Of a stretch of 64,000 bases of DNA, positions 17,544 through 26,795 are shown piece by piece. The position numbers were made by a program, and so were the translations under genes. Location: positions 1,514,001-1,578,000 of the forward strand of contig NZ_CP083388.1 in the NCBI RefSeq assembly GCF_020042285.1. Reading direction: 5' to 3'. The notes beneath the pieces are model-generated. The model worked only from the letters and a program-made list of their open reading frames with translations, was not told the origin of the DNA and made no database searches. The DNA comes from Ferruginibacter albus. Lineage in GTDB: Bacteria > Bacteroidota > Bacteroidia > Chitinophagales > Chitinophagaceae. Position 1 is the stretch's first letter, and each line of letters opens with the position of its first letter.

Positions 17544-18539
17544 TTATGCATTCGCTACGTTCCCATTCTCTACAAAAGCATAGCTGATATCAACAGTGCT
17601 GTATGCATTTAGCTTTGCAAGGTCTAACGTGGTTTTGCTGTTGGCTTTATTACGATGATACATCATGGAGAATTTTGCGCCTATCACTAACTCCTTAAAT
17701 GTATATGAAGTGCGGCCAACTACCGTATTACTAAACATGTCATCAAATGCTTTCAGATAAACAATCACTTCGCCATTGGCATTTTTAAAATCATCGATAG
17801 AGAATTTGTAAAAAGGACTTGTTTCGGTAATATGATGTACAATCGTCCAGCTTAATGTAAGCGCATTTACTTTGTCATATTCTAAGTCTAAAGGGAAAAA
17901 TTCATTTTTTTGAACTCCATTATCATCCACAATTAGTGCTGCGGTAACTTTTGCTTCTGCATCTATTAACGTCGTGTTTTTATAAGGAGCTACCCGCAAC
18001 ATTAACGCAACGCCTCCTTTATAAGGCGCTAATAACATATTGGGACTAAAACGCAGATAGGCTTTTGGTTTGGAAAATCGTCCATAAAATAGACCGGTTG
18101 CAATGGCAAAGGATAATAAGCCGAGTAATGCTTCCAGGGAAGAGACAGCACTTGTAAAAAATCCATTAGGACTTACGTGCCCGTAACCAACTGTTGTAAA
18201 TGTTTGTGCGCTGAAAAAATAGGCTTCACCAAACTTTCCCAATGTAGTAGGAGCTGTAATGCCAACAAGGTTTTCAATACCTGTAAGGAAGTAAATGCCT
18301 GCAAAAATGAAATTTACAACAATGTAAAATAACAAAATAATGGTAAAGAATTTCCATCTCGGTAATTGTAACATCGTGTGATACCAGCTGATGCTTTCTA
18401 AAAAACTTACTCCTTTTTTTTCTATATTGGGAGTGCCATCTTTGGTTACAAACCTGCCGCCATAGCTATCGGCATTTACGCCAAAACCACTATTGATTTC
18501 TGTTTTAGCCTTTCTGTTTATATTGCGTAATAATGCCAT
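17544..18539 (-). CDS. inward-rectifier (KirBac-type) potassium channel
   Basis: The 331-residue protein has two transmembrane helices flanking a pore loop with the selectivity filter TTVGYGHVSP (near residue 123). A C-terminal immunoglobulin-like cytosolic domain follows (about 165-320), with FSPNMLLAPYKGGVALMLRVAPYK and SWTIVHHITETSPFYKF, as in KirBac channels. It would form tetramers in the inner membrane. The upstream frame extends to 18575, but Met at 18539 (MALLRNINRKAK) starts the family-like slide-helix region. It is divergent from the gene at 18597 and upstream of the MBOAT gene by 40 bases. Confidence 0.9.
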   Translation of the reverse strand: MALLRNINRKAKTEINSGFGVNADSYGGRFVTKDGTPNIEKKGVSFLESISWYHTMLQLPRWKFFTIILLFYIVVNFIFAGIYFLTGIENLVGITAPTTLGKFGEAYFFSAQTFTTVGYGHVSPNGFFTSAVSSLEALLGLLSFAIATGLFYGRFSKPKAYLRFSPNMLLAPYKGGVALMLRVAPYKNTTLIDAEAKVTAALIVDDNGVQKNEFFPLDLEYDKVNALTLSWTIVHHITETSPFYKFSIDDFKNANGEVIVYLKAFDDMFSNTVVGRTSYTFKELVIGAKFSMMYHRNKANSKTTLDLAKLNAYSTVDISYAFVENGNVANA

Positions 18540-18596
18540 GTTGTTATCTTTTGGTAATTTAAAATTACAGCTCATTTTTCATTAAAAAAGCACCAT

Positions 18597-19124
18597 ATGT
18601 TTATAAAGGATCTTTGGAAGTTTAGCAGGGTGGGTGCAGCTATTTTTATTCTTTATATTTTTTTCTGGTTCTTTATCAATTATAAGCAAGGCGCTACGGC
18701 TACTCCTGTTACCCGGTACAGCATGTTTTCAAAGAGTATGTCTTTAAAAGATACCTTATCGGTGCTTGAATTATATGTAAACAATAAGCGGCTTGATCTT
18801 ACAAAATATTCTTTGGCAGAAAGAGATCTTATGCAAACATGTTTAGCAGGTTATTTGGTAGAAAAGAACAGCAATGAGGAGGTTTACTATTCTATCAAAA
18901 ATGTATTTAATAAAGCCGGCATAGGAAGCTTGATGAAAAAGGAAATGTATAGCAATGCTATTACTGCAAAAGAGTTTGAGCAATGGTATAAAAAAATGAT
19001 CTCAAAAATTGTAGGATACCCTGTTGATGTGGTGACTGTATATTACCAGGCATATTTATGGAAGAGCAATAGCCTGCAACCTGTAGCAGACCCTGTTAAA
19101 ATTAATTTAGATGCTGACAGATAA
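18597..19124 (+). CDS. hypothetical single-pass membrane protein
   Basis: I do not recognise this 175-residue protein. It has one strong transmembrane helix (about 14-30), then a soluble domain, presumably periplasmic, with the segments TRYSMFSKSMSLKDTLSVLELYVNNKRLDLTKYSLAERDLMQ and YPVDVVTVYYQAYLWKS. The next gene starts 14 bases before its stop, so both are probably translated together. The architecture, a membrane anchor with a soluble domain beside a polytopic HTTM-like protein, is like that found next to vitamin-K-dependent-carboxylase-like membrane proteins, but this is weak inference. Confidence 0.7.
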   Translation: MFIKDLWKFSRVGAAIFILYIFFWFFINYKQGATATPVTRYSMFSKSMSLKDTLSVLELYVNNKRLDLTKYSLAERDLMQTCLAGYLVEKNSNEEVYYSIKNVFNKAGIGSLMKKEMYSNAITAKEFEQWYKKMISKIVGYPVDVVTVYYQAYLWKSNSLQPVADPVKINLDADR

Positions 19125-19932
19125 ACATATCCGGCAATTTGCCCGCTTTTATCTTTTGTTTTTTTTGCTGTACTACGTGTGTAACTGGTATAACGGACTT
19201 TTGTTTTCTTCTATTCAACCTGTTTTTTTCTTTAATAACCTGGATATAGTTCATAATGGTTTAATGCTCTCAGATCTCCAGCATCGATTATTGGGAAATA
19301 ATTATTGGTGTATCACTTTTGATATTATTTATTTGTTGCTGCCTTTTTTGTTAGTGATGGCAATTGAAAGAAACAGCAAGTATAAAATAGGACTTGCTTA
19401 TTTTACTGCGCTGTTTAATCTGGTGTATGGTGTTTTCTTTTCATCCATTTCATTGATAAGTGTAGAAGTGTATGTAAGCTGGACAATGATCCCATTACTG
19501 TTTGCTGTGAAAACAAAACAAGGTTTCTATTATTTTTTGCATTGCGAACGATTGATCGTGGCATTAATGATGGCATCTGCAGGCATTTGGAAAATAATAG
19601 AAGGAGGGTTATTCAGCATGGAAACGTTTAGCTGTAACCTGTTAGGTAATCACGCTGTCTTTCTAATTCAAAATAATGATTACTGGTTTACAGGTTTAAT
19701 TTATTGGTTAGTTCAACATCGGGTATTAACTTATTTGCTTTATTTAGCGGGCGCTGTCATTGAACTTTTATTTATAATTGCATTTTTTACAAAACGCTAT
19801 GATCGTTTCTTAATAGTAATCTTTTGCTTATTCTTTTTAGGCGATCTGTTTTTAATGCGAATAAATTATTTTACTTCCTGGGCAGTGTTAGCATTGCTTT
19901 TCTACTATTCAAGATATTCAGTAAGTGATTAA
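19111..19932 (+). CDS. polytopic membrane protein, possibly HTTM/DoxX-like
   Basis: The 273-residue protein consists almost entirely of six to eight hydrophobic helices. Aromatic-rich patches and short charged loops (AIERNSKYKIG, FTKRYDRF) are visible, plus MMASAGIWKIIEGG near residue 158. That layout recalls HTTM (horizontally transferred transmembrane) or DoxX-like proteins, but no decisive motif is seen. It overlaps the preceding gene by 14 bases and converges on the flippase gene with a 4-base tail overlap (shared TTAA). The function is unknown. Confidence 0.7.
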   Translation: MLTDKHIRQFARFYLLFFLLYYVCNWYNGLLFSSIQPVFFFNNLDIVHNGLMLSDLQHRLLGNNYWCITFDIIYLLLPFLLVMAIERNSKYKIGLAYFTALFNLVYGVFFSSISLISVEVYVSWTMIPLLFAVKTKQGFYYFLHCERLIVALMMASAGIWKIIEGGLFSMETFSCNLLGNHAVFLIQNNDYWFTGLIYWLVQHRVLTYLLYLAGAVIELLFIIAFFTKRYDRFLIVIFCLFFLGDLFLMRINYFTSWAVLALLFYYSRYSVSD

Positions 19933-21353
19933 GGCTGCCTTTCTTTTTTTATGTAATAATAGAGTAGGAGGATGATCAGCTTAATAGTTACAACTACTCC
20001 TCCGATTGCGTACCACCATACATGCAATTGCTTAAGCAGCACATAGGCGATAGCTGTTATTAAAACAGATGCAACCATAATACTTATCAGCTTTAATAGC
20101 GGAAAAAAATCGGTTATTTTTTGCCGAAGGATCTTAGCCGTCTCCCATAAATAATAAAATGCCTGTGTGTAAGTGGATAGAACAAACGCCAATGCCAGTC
20201 CTGGTAATTTGAATAAAGGGTACAGCACACACATAAGTACCAATGCCACAGTCAAGTCAAGAATAGACCCTTTTACAATTATATTGTTTTTGTGTTGTGA
20301 CTGCAATAATGCGGTGTAATTAGTAATACGTACGGGGATAATAAAAATACTTACTAAAAACACCGGTATGGCATCTGCGTATTTGTTGCTGAAAATAAAA
20401 GTGAAAAACTCGGTATGATAAAATAATAAAAAACAGAATGACGGAAACGTAATAGCAGCCAGCAATAAAGAAGAGCTGTTAAATAGTGCTTTTATTTTTT
20501 TTGTATCCTCTGTTCCGGTCTTAGCCATTTCTACCAACATAATATTGCCTACAGCGCCCAGCATTAATGCAAATACAGGAATTTCGTAAGAGCCATTAAA
20601 ATACAACGCAAACCGGGTGACCGAGATCAATAAAAGTATTATCCATTTATCGACCCATTTGAATATAATTCCTAAAACATCATTTATGCCTAAAAAGAAC
20701 CATTGACTGGTAACCGGTATTGTCTTATCATCTTTTATTGATATTTTTTTGCGTGAATAACCTGCGAGGAGTATTAATGTTTTTACAATAAACAAAACAG
20801 CCAACCCGATCAATAACAACTGCAAAGAATAAGTATGTTGTAGTATAAAAATGTGCCAGCCTAAATAACCTATATTAAAAATGATATTGGTTAGCAAGAC
20901 CAATTTTTCTTTTTCTTTTTTAATAACGATGGTCTCCGTAATGATAGAAAAATTCTGGACAATTATTAAGCCTATCAACAACCATCTTTCTATATGAGAA
21001 AATTGATTTGATAAAAAAAGCAGGTAAATGAAAGGAATGATATTGAGTAAAACAATGGCTGCAACAAATCGATTCCTGTTATTGATGATCCAATGTTTAA
21101 TACTTTGTAACGGAACTGATAAGAGCAAGGATGGGAGTCCAAATAGTCCAATAACGCTTATAACATTTGTATATAGCCAAACAGATTGATAATTCCCATA
21201 ATCAATGATCGATAATTGCCTGGAGTAAATATAAATAACAGCGATCTGTGCAATTAGTTTTACAAGTAAACTAAGCAACAGAAGCAATGAGCGTTTTGCA
21301 AATTGCTTTACAGAAAATTCAGCTATTATATTTTGTTCGGGCAAATTGCTCAC
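19929..21353 (-). CDS. oligosaccharide flippase (Wzx-like)
   Basis: A 474-residue protein with about twelve to fourteen predicted transmembrane helices and the polysaccharide-biosynthesis N-terminus (KRSLLLLLSLLVKLIAQIAVIYIYSRQLSIIDYGNYQSVW). Members of the MOP superfamily flip lipid-linked glycan units across the inner membrane. The start overlaps the end of the acyltransferase gene by 35 bases, so the two are coupled. It ends tail-to-tail with the gene at 19932. The glycan is not predictable. No polymerase or ligase gene is adjacent. Confidence 0.85.
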   Translation of the reverse strand: MSNLPEQNIIAEFSVKQFAKRSLLLLLSLLVKLIAQIAVIYIYSRQLSIIDYGNYQSVWLYTNVISVIGLFGLPSLLLSVPLQSIKHWIINNRNRFVAAIVLLNIIPFIYLLFLSNQFSHIERWLLIGLIIVQNFSIITETIVIKKEKEKLVLLTNIIFNIGYLGWHIFILQHTYSLQLLLIGLAVLFIVKTLILLAGYSRKKISIKDDKTIPVTSQWFFLGINDVLGIIFKWVDKWIILLLISVTRFALYFNGSYEIPVFALMLGAVGNIMLVEMAKTGTEDTKKIKALFNSSSLLLAAITFPSFCFLLFYHTEFFTFIFSNKYADAIPVFLVSIFIIPVRITNYTALLQSQHKNNIIVKGSILDLTVALVLMCVLYPLFKLPGLALAFVLSTYTQAFYYLWETAKILRQKITDFFPLLKLISIMVASVLITAIAYVLLKQLHVWWYAIGGVVVTIKLIILLLYYYIKKERQP

Positions 21354-21849
21354 AGGCTGTTTTATCCAGTTGATTAATTATTTGAGCAGGATTACCGGCA
21401 ATTACACAATAGCCTTCCGGAAAACTTTTTGTAACCACAGCGCCGGCGCCTACAATGGTAAAATCTCCTAAATGCACCTCGGGTAATATTACAGCATTCA
21501 TGCCTATCCAACAAAACCTGCCAATGTAAATAGGCTTTGCTTTATCGGTTATCGAGTTATCAATTAAATTATGATTGGCAGATATAATGCCGACATTCGG
21601 AGCAAGGTTTGTATAGTCATCAATAGTTACTCCGTTGGATGCTTCAATATAATTGCCAGGTGAATCTCCGGGGTAAACATTTTTTCCTCTTGTGATGTTT
21701 TCTGGGTGATAAATGGTAGAAGTGTGATGCACCATCCAGGATACCTTGCTGTTCTGTCTTAAAATATATTTATGGAGAAAGCCGGCGATATAAAAATTCA
21801 AGCCAACGTCGGTGCGTAACCTAAATATTTTTTGAATAAGTTTTTTCAC
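21319..21849 (-). CDS. hexapeptide-repeat acyltransferase
   Basis: The 176-residue protein is a left-handed beta-helix acyltransferase of the WcaF/NodL type. Hexapeptide periodicity runs from about 50 to 165 (NGVTIDDYTNLAPNVGIISANHN, then IYIGRFCWIGMNAVILPEVHLGDFTIVGAGAVVTKS), ending with the usual GNPAQII cap. The catalytic-type His is in SANHN. It would acetylate a sugar in the cytosol before export. It lies upstream of and overlaps the flippase gene, which supports a role in the same surface glycan. Confidence 0.9.
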   Translation of the reverse strand: MKKLIQKIFRLRTDVGLNFYIAGFLHKYILRQNSKVSWMVHHTSTIYHPENITRGKNVYPGDSPGNYIEASNGVTIDDYTNLAPNVGIISANHNLIDNSITDKAKPIYIGRFCWIGMNAVILPEVHLGDFTIVGAGAVVTKSFPEGYCVIAGNPAQIINQLDKTACEQFARTKYNS

Positions 21850-21872
21850 ATTATAAAGATATTACAGAACGT

Positions 21873-23057
21873 TTAATTCTTCTGCAATACATTATTTTCC
21901 GGAGCCCATTTCTGTTGCCATTTTTTATATTTATCCAAAACCAGTTGTGGGTCATAAGTATACCAGGTATAACCATCCCGGCGCTCTCTTTCTACTTCTG
22001 CCAGTGTATAAACAGGTTTTCCATCACGATTGCAAAAGAGCGGCTTTTGTGATCCGATCTCGTAATAGCGTGCCCAGATGGGCGGTGCTGTGGAATCAGC
22101 TATCACAATCTTATCCGTTTTAGATAGGCGGTATTTGAATTTCACCGGTTCTGCAGCAATTGTTTTTTCCCGAATGCCTAAAATTTTGGAATCATTAAAC
22201 CATTTTACTGAGGACTGTACAGCATGAATTGTTCTTTCATCAGGATTATCAATGCTCATTAAAAATAGAACTACCGGCACACTTTCCCTGTTGCAAATAC
22301 TTGGCGGTTCAAATTTTCTTGCCCATGCCGGCGTTAGCTTTACTTCATCGTATTGCTGGCACCAGGCAGTAGCCGATCCATTTACCACGATCTGCGTTTT
22401 AAAGATACAATCCAATCCTCTTTTATATGCTTCAGCTGCTTGTGCTTTTCTTGCCGCATCAACAAAAGAATATTGCGGACGACTATCTAAAATGTCTTTC
22501 AATACGTTCATGATGCCCGTCATTACATCATCATTATAGGTTATCTCTCTGCTGTAATTTTTCTGCAACGGATAGAATTGTGGCCAGCCGCCGTTCTCAT
22601 ATTGCGATGCTAAAATATAATCGATCCCTTTTAAGCAGGCGTCTTTATAGCGTCCATCTTTTATAACATAATATACTCTTGCCAGGCAAGCTACGTGAGA
22701 GTGTGTAGTGCTGTTATCAAAAGTGGTATTGGTATCAGTTTTGGCAGCGAGCAACTTTTGTTTTTCTTGCTCGGTTAAAATGGCTCGCATATCATAGTTC
22801 TTGGGCCACCCGCCGTTGTTTTTTTGATATAAAAGAATGTTATCAGCGATCTCTTTTATTTGTGTAGCTGCATATCTTGGTTGGTTGGGAACTGCGTTAA
22901 TGATATTTTCATCATCAAAAATATCATACCAGTGATGAGCACTGTTTTGAAAAGAAGCGGTATCAATGGTATAAAAAGATTTAATGTACGCATCATTCTG
23001 TGCAAAGGAATACAATGAAAAGAACAGGAAGATGATTGGCAATAAATGTTTTTTCAT
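21873..23057 (-). CDS. pelA: PL10 pectate lyase
   Basis: A 394-residue secreted enzyme; the signal peptide begins MKKHLLPIIFLFFSLYSFAQ. The PL10 fold is indicated by repeated NGGWP motifs (NGGWPKNYDM, NGGWPQFYP), YNDDVMTGIMN, and the C-terminal RERRDGYTWYTYDPQ. It cleaves polygalacturonate by beta-elimination in the periplasm or outside. The open frame continues to 23096 with a non-signal extension (MCVKRLTC), but the palindrome at 23077-23090 lies there and the signal peptide starts at 23057, so I use 23057. It is divergent from the GH28 gene. Confidence 0.9.
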   Translation of the reverse strand: MKKHLLPIIFLFFSLYSFAQNDAYIKSFYTIDTASFQNSAHHWYDIFDDENIINAVPNQPRYAATQIKEIADNILLYQKNNGGWPKNYDMRAILTEQEKQKLLAAKTDTNTTFDNSTTHSHVACLARVYYVIKDGRYKDACLKGIDYILASQYENGGWPQFYPLQKNYSREITYNDDVMTGIMNVLKDILDSRPQYSFVDAARKAQAAEAYKRGLDCIFKTQIVVNGSATAWCQQYDEVKLTPAWARKFEPPSICNRESVPVVLFLMSIDNPDERTIHAVQSSVKWFNDSKILGIREKTIAAEPVKFKYRLSKTDKIVIADSTAPPIWARYYEIGSQKPLFCNRDGKPVYTLAEVERERRDGYTWYTYDPQLVLDKYKKWQQKWAPENNVLQKN

Positions 23058-23076
23058 CAGCAAGCGTTTTATGCAA

Positions 23077-23090
23077 GTTAAACGTTTAAC
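23077..23090. promoter_or_regulatory. LacI-type operator between pelA and GH28 gene
   Basis: GTTAAACGTTTAAC is a perfect 14-bp palindrome centred on CG with an AAACGTTT core, the classic form of LacI/PurR-family operators. It is 20 bases from the pelA ATG and 42 bases from the GH28 -7 box, so one repressor could govern both. No LacI-family gene is in the window. Confidence 0.55.
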
Positions 23091-23131
23091 ACACATTTCT
23101 GTCCATGAGTTACGACAACGTTTGCACTGTT

Positions 23132-23139
23132 TACTTTTG
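23132..23139 (+). promoter_or_regulatory. -7 promoter element of GH28 gene
   Basis: TACTTTTG fits TAnnTTTG and lies 44 bases before the GH28 ATG. The -33 TTG is not obvious, in line with a regulated promoter. Confidence 0.5.
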
Positions 23140-23183
23140 GAAACATTGTCTTATTTTCTATTTTTATTCGATAATAATTTTAT

Positions 23184-24686
23184 ATGAAGCTATTTGCCAA
23201 ACGATCTCTTGTTATTGTGATAACTACTTTTACTGTTGCTGTTGTAAATGCACAGGTAAAAAACATCGCTTATTATATTTCCAAAGCACCGTTTACGATG
23301 CCGCAGGTAACAGCGCCTACATTTGCTGATAAAACATTTTCAATAACTGATTATGGTGCAGTAGCAGATGATAAAACATTAAATACGGCTGCTTTTGCAA
23401 AAGCGATAGAGGCCTGTACCAACGCAGGTGGGGGTAAAGTATTGGTGCCAGCAGGGACATGGATAACCGGACCTATCGAATTAAAAAGTAATGTAGACCT
23501 TCATTTAGAAAAAGGCGCATTGGTGCAATTCACAAGCGATCATAAGCAATATCCTATGATCAAGCTTGGAGGTGGAAATAATATTTCGCCACAACCCCCT
23601 TTATATGCTTACAAGGCAACGAATATTGCATTAACAGGACAAGGAATATTTGATGGAGCAGGCGATACCTGGCGCCCGGTGAAAAAAAGTAAAGCGCCTG
23701 CAGAAGTATGGCAAGCGTTGCCCAAAACAGGTGTAATAAGCAGTGATGGGAAAATATGGTGGCCGAGTGGAGAAGCAATGGCTGGAGAAGTAGTGGTTGA
23801 TCGTTTAAAAGATAATACCAATGCTACTCCTGATGATTATATCACTGCAAGAGATTTTCTTCGTCCGTATATGCTGCAGCTTATCTCTTGTGAGAATATA
23901 CTAATAGACGGTGTTGCATTACGTAATTCGCCAAAATTCGTTTTGTATCCTAATAAATGCACCAACCTGATCATCAGTAACGCTACAATTTTTAATGATT
24001 GGTGGGCACAAAACGGAGATGGTATGGATATCAGCGCCTGTAAAAATGTAGTAGTATATAAAACTACCGTTAGCGCCGGTGATGATGGTATTTGCATGAA
24101 AAGCAGTAATTATAAGGACAGCACTCCTCAATTGCAAAATATAATTGTTGCCGGTTGCACTGTGTTACGTGCGCATGGAGGATTTGTAATTGGCAGTAAT
24201 ACCGACGGACAAATGAAAAATATTTATGTAGCAGATTGTAAGTTCATTGGTTCTGATATTGGCGTACGGGTAAAAAGTAATTATGGTCGAGGCGGATTGG
24301 TAACAAATGTTTACGTAGATAATATTACGATGTCTGCTATTCCTGAAGAAGCAATATTATTTACTACCGATTATGAAGATGTGGTAGCGGGCAAAAGCGC
24401 TAAAGGCGTTTCAGCTACGGATAAAGCACCGGAGTTTGCTAATTTTCATTTCAGTAATATTCGTTGTACGCAAGCTAATACCGCTATTTCAATTAAAGGC
24501 CTGCCGGATGTGCCTGCGCATGACATCTATTTTGATAATGTAGATATCACCGCTAAGAATGGCTTCTCATCCACCGATGCAAAAAATATTTTCCTGAACA
24601 ATGTTTTGATTAATGGTGATAAACCGGAGTTTTCTACCAAACGCACTTCTAATGTTGTATTGGATGGAAAGGTGATTGTGAAATAA
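23184..24686 (+). CDS. GH28 polygalacturonase family glycoside hydrolase
   Basis: The 500-residue secreted enzyme has a signal peptide (about 1-23) and a right-handed beta-helix. The GH28 motifs are in order: GDGMDISAC, then SAGDDGICMKSS with the paired catalytic Asp, then AHGGFVIGSNTDG with the His, and the basic VRVKSNYGRGG. The N-terminal Pectate_lyase_3-like entry FSITDYGAVADDKTLNT is standard. It hydrolyses galacturonan or rhamnogalacturonan ends, complementing the lyase across the divergent promoter. The length and all active-site residues look intact. Confidence 0.92.
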   Translation: MKLFAKRSLVIVITTFTVAVVNAQVKNIAYYISKAPFTMPQVTAPTFADKTFSITDYGAVADDKTLNTAAFAKAIEACTNAGGGKVLVPAGTWITGPIELKSNVDLHLEKGALVQFTSDHKQYPMIKLGGGNNISPQPPLYAYKATNIALTGQGIFDGAGDTWRPVKKSKAPAEVWQALPKTGVISSDGKIWWPSGEAMAGEVVVDRLKDNTNATPDDYITARDFLRPYMLQLISCENILIDGVALRNSPKFVLYPNKCTNLIISNATIFNDWWAQNGDGMDISACKNVVVYKTTVSAGDDGICMKSSNYKDSTPQLQNIIVAGCTVLRAHGGFVIGSNTDGQMKNIYVADCKFIGSDIGVRVKSNYGRGGLVTNVYVDNITMSAIPEEAILFTTDYEDVVAGKSAKGVSATDKAPEFANFHFSNIRCTQANTAISIKGLPDVPAHDIYFDNVDITAKNGFSSTDAKNIFLNNVLINGDKPEFSTKRTSNVVLDGKVIVK

Positions 24687-24814
24687 TTTTTTTAACAAGC
24701 CTTAGTGCTATTATTAAACATCGTTGTGCTACTTTCTTGTACGCCTACCATTGTTGAATAAGTCTGCATTGTAAAATATTCGAGCTATTCGATTTAATTC
24801 GTGCAATCCCTTTG

Positions 24815-24822
24815 TATTTTTG
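24815..24822 (+). promoter_or_regulatory. -7 promoter element of holA
   Basis: TATTTTTG ends only 7 bases before the holA ATG at 24830, predicting a leaderless or almost leaderless mRNA. Confidence 0.45.
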
Positions 24823-24829
24823 ACACCTC

Positions 24830-25834
24830 ATGTCAGCAGAAAAGATCATTAACGACTGGAAAAAGAAATTATACAAGCCTTTGTATTGGCTGGAAGGAGA
24901 AGAAGATTATTATATAGACCAGGTAATGAGTTATGCAGAGCATAACATTTTGCCGGAAAGCGAAGCCAGCTTTAATCTATCTGTATTTTATGGGAAAGAT
25001 GCTGATTGGAGTGCAGTTGTAAATGCCTGTATGCGTTATCCCATGTTTGCAGAGAAGCAAGTAGTGTTGTTGAAAGAAGCGCAACAAATGCGGGAGATCG
25101 ATAAGCTGGAATCGTACTTTGAAAATCCTTTGCCATCTACCATTTTCGTAGCAAGTTTTAAAGAAGGTAAATTAGATAAGCGGAAAAAAGTTTATAAAAC
25201 CATTCAAAAGAATGGAGAGATTTTTACTTCTGAAAAGATCCGCGATTATAAATTGCCTGATTGGATAACTGAAACCGTTCAATCAAAAGGATATGCGATT
25301 TCATCTAAAGCGGTAATGTTATTGGCAGAACATATCGGTAATGATCTAAGCCGCATTATTAATGAAGTAGAGAAAGTAACGGTCAATCTTGGAAAACGAA
25401 AAGAGATAACCGATGATGATATTGAAAATTATGTTGGTGTAAGTAAAGAATACAATGCATTTGAATTACAGGATGCGTTGAGTAAAAAAGATCTTCAAAA
25501 AGCCATACGCATTATTCAATACTTTGAAGGCAATCCCAAAGCAGCGCCGATACAGTTGATATTGCCTGCGTTGTATGGCTATTTCAGTAAGCTGCACGCT
25601 ATCTTTGGTATGGCAGATAAAAGCGAAGCCGGCATAAAGCCTTTATTCTACAATAATCCATTTGCTGCTAAACAGGCATTGGAAACATTGAGGATATACG
25701 GTTATAACGGGGTAGAACAAACGCTTTTATTATTACATGAATATAATTTGCGCAGCATCGGTATTAATGATACAGGAACAGAAGATGCTTCTTTATTAAA
25801 AGAGTTAGTGGTGAAGATAATGAGTAATGCTTAA
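24830..25834 (+). CDS. holA: DNA polymerase III subunit delta
   Basis: A 334-residue HolA-type clamp-loader subunit. It shows the family layout: an N-terminal AAA-like domain starting KPLYWLEGEEDYYIDQVM, then YPMFAEKQVVLLKEAQQM, the central LPDWITETVQSKGYAISSKAVMLLAEHIGNDLSRIINEVEK and the helical C-terminal collar domain. It helps open the beta clamp and load it on DNA in the cytosol. It is monocistronic and ends tail-to-tail with ribF, sharing a TTAA stop overlap of 4 bases. Confidence 0.92.
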   Translation: MSAEKIINDWKKKLYKPLYWLEGEEDYYIDQVMSYAEHNILPESEASFNLSVFYGKDADWSAVVNACMRYPMFAEKQVVLLKEAQQMREIDKLESYFENPLPSTIFVASFKEGKLDKRKKVYKTIQKNGEIFTSEKIRDYKLPDWITETVQSKGYAISSKAVMLLAEHIGNDLSRIINEVEKVTVNLGKRKEITDDDIENYVGVSKEYNAFELQDALSKKDLQKAIRIIQYFEGNPKAAPIQLILPALYGYFSKLHAIFGMADKSEAGIKPLFYNNPFAAKQALETLRIYGYNGVEQTLLLLHEYNLRSIGINDTGTEDASLLKELVVKIMSNA

Positions 25835-26772
25835 TGCAAGGCTTTCAAGGAATTCTCTTTATCCTTTGCCAATTGAGCTTTTAGCGCATCCAATCCTGCA
25901 AACTTTTCTTCATTACGAAGATGTTTCTTAATAGTGATCGTTAAAGTTTTTCCATAAATATCTTTATCAAAATCAAAAATATTTACTTCAATTGTTCTCT
26001 TGCTTCCATCAACAGTAGGGCGAACACCAATATTCATCATGCCCTTCAAATTTGGAATTTGGAATTTGCTATCTGAGGTTTGAATAGAAACAGCGTATAC
26101 TCCATTACCGGGTATCAATTTATCCTCGTTCTCAATTTGAATATTAGCAGTTGGGTAGCCGATTGTTCTGCCTAGTTTATTTCCTTCTACAACTGTGCCA
26201 CTGAAAAAATAAGAATAGCCTAAACAAGTATTGGCTGTATCAATATCGCCGCTTAATAAAGCATTTCTGATTTTGGTAGAGCTGATAGCAACTTCTTCTA
26301 ATGTATGTGCAGGAATTTCTTTTACCGTATAGTTGAATTCAATTCCTTTTTCTTCCAGCAGTTTATAATTGCCAGTACGTCCTTTTCCAAAATGATGATC
26401 GTGACCAATAATGATAGAATGCGGATGAAAAGTCTTTATCAAAAAATCTTTAATGTATTCTTCGGCAGTCAGGTTGGCAAAATCTTCTGTAAAAGGCACC
26501 ACCACCAAATGATCAATGCCGGAGCGTTCTAATAATTCAATTTTTTCATCCAATGTGTTCAATAAAAAAACTGGCGATTCTCCGGCCTTAATGATCTTTC
26601 TTGGATGCGGATGAAAGGTAATGATAACCGTTTCACCTTTTGCAGCAGCGGACTGGGCTCTCATCAATGCTATTATTTGTTGATGGCCCGTATGCACACC
26701 ATCAAAAGTGCCGATAGTAATTACAGCGTTTTTAAAAACAGGTAAGTTGTGTATGTCGTTGTGAACAGTCAT
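25831..26772 (-). CDS. ribF: bifunctional riboflavin kinase/FAD synthetase
   Basis: The 313-residue protein has an N-terminal FAD-synthetase nucleotidyltransferase domain (ITIGTFDGVHTGHQQII near 17-33, then IIGHDHHFGKGRTGN) and a C-terminal flavokinase domain (about 185-305, with GRTIGYPTANI and NGVYAVS). It phosphorylates riboflavin to FMN and adenylates FMN to FAD. The length and motifs are standard. It converges on holA. The intergenic side (26773-26929) carries low-complexity gataat-type repeats. Confidence 0.95.
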   Translation of the reverse strand: MTVHNDIHNLPVFKNAVITIGTFDGVHTGHQQIIALMRAQSAAAKGETVIITFHPHPRKIIKAGESPVFLLNTLDEKIELLERSGIDHLVVVPFTEDFANLTAEEYIKDFLIKTFHPHSIIIGHDHHFGKGRTGNYKLLEEKGIEFNYTVKEIPAHTLEEVAISSTKIRNALLSGDIDTANTCLGYSYFFSGTVVEGNKLGRTIGYPTANIQIENEDKLIPGNGVYAVSIQTSDSKFQIPNLKGMMNIGVRPTVDGSKRTIEVNIFDFDKDIYGKTLTITIKKHLRNEEKFAGLDALKAQLAKDKENSLKALH

Positions 26773-26795
26773 TTAAAACTGGTGCAAAACTAATT

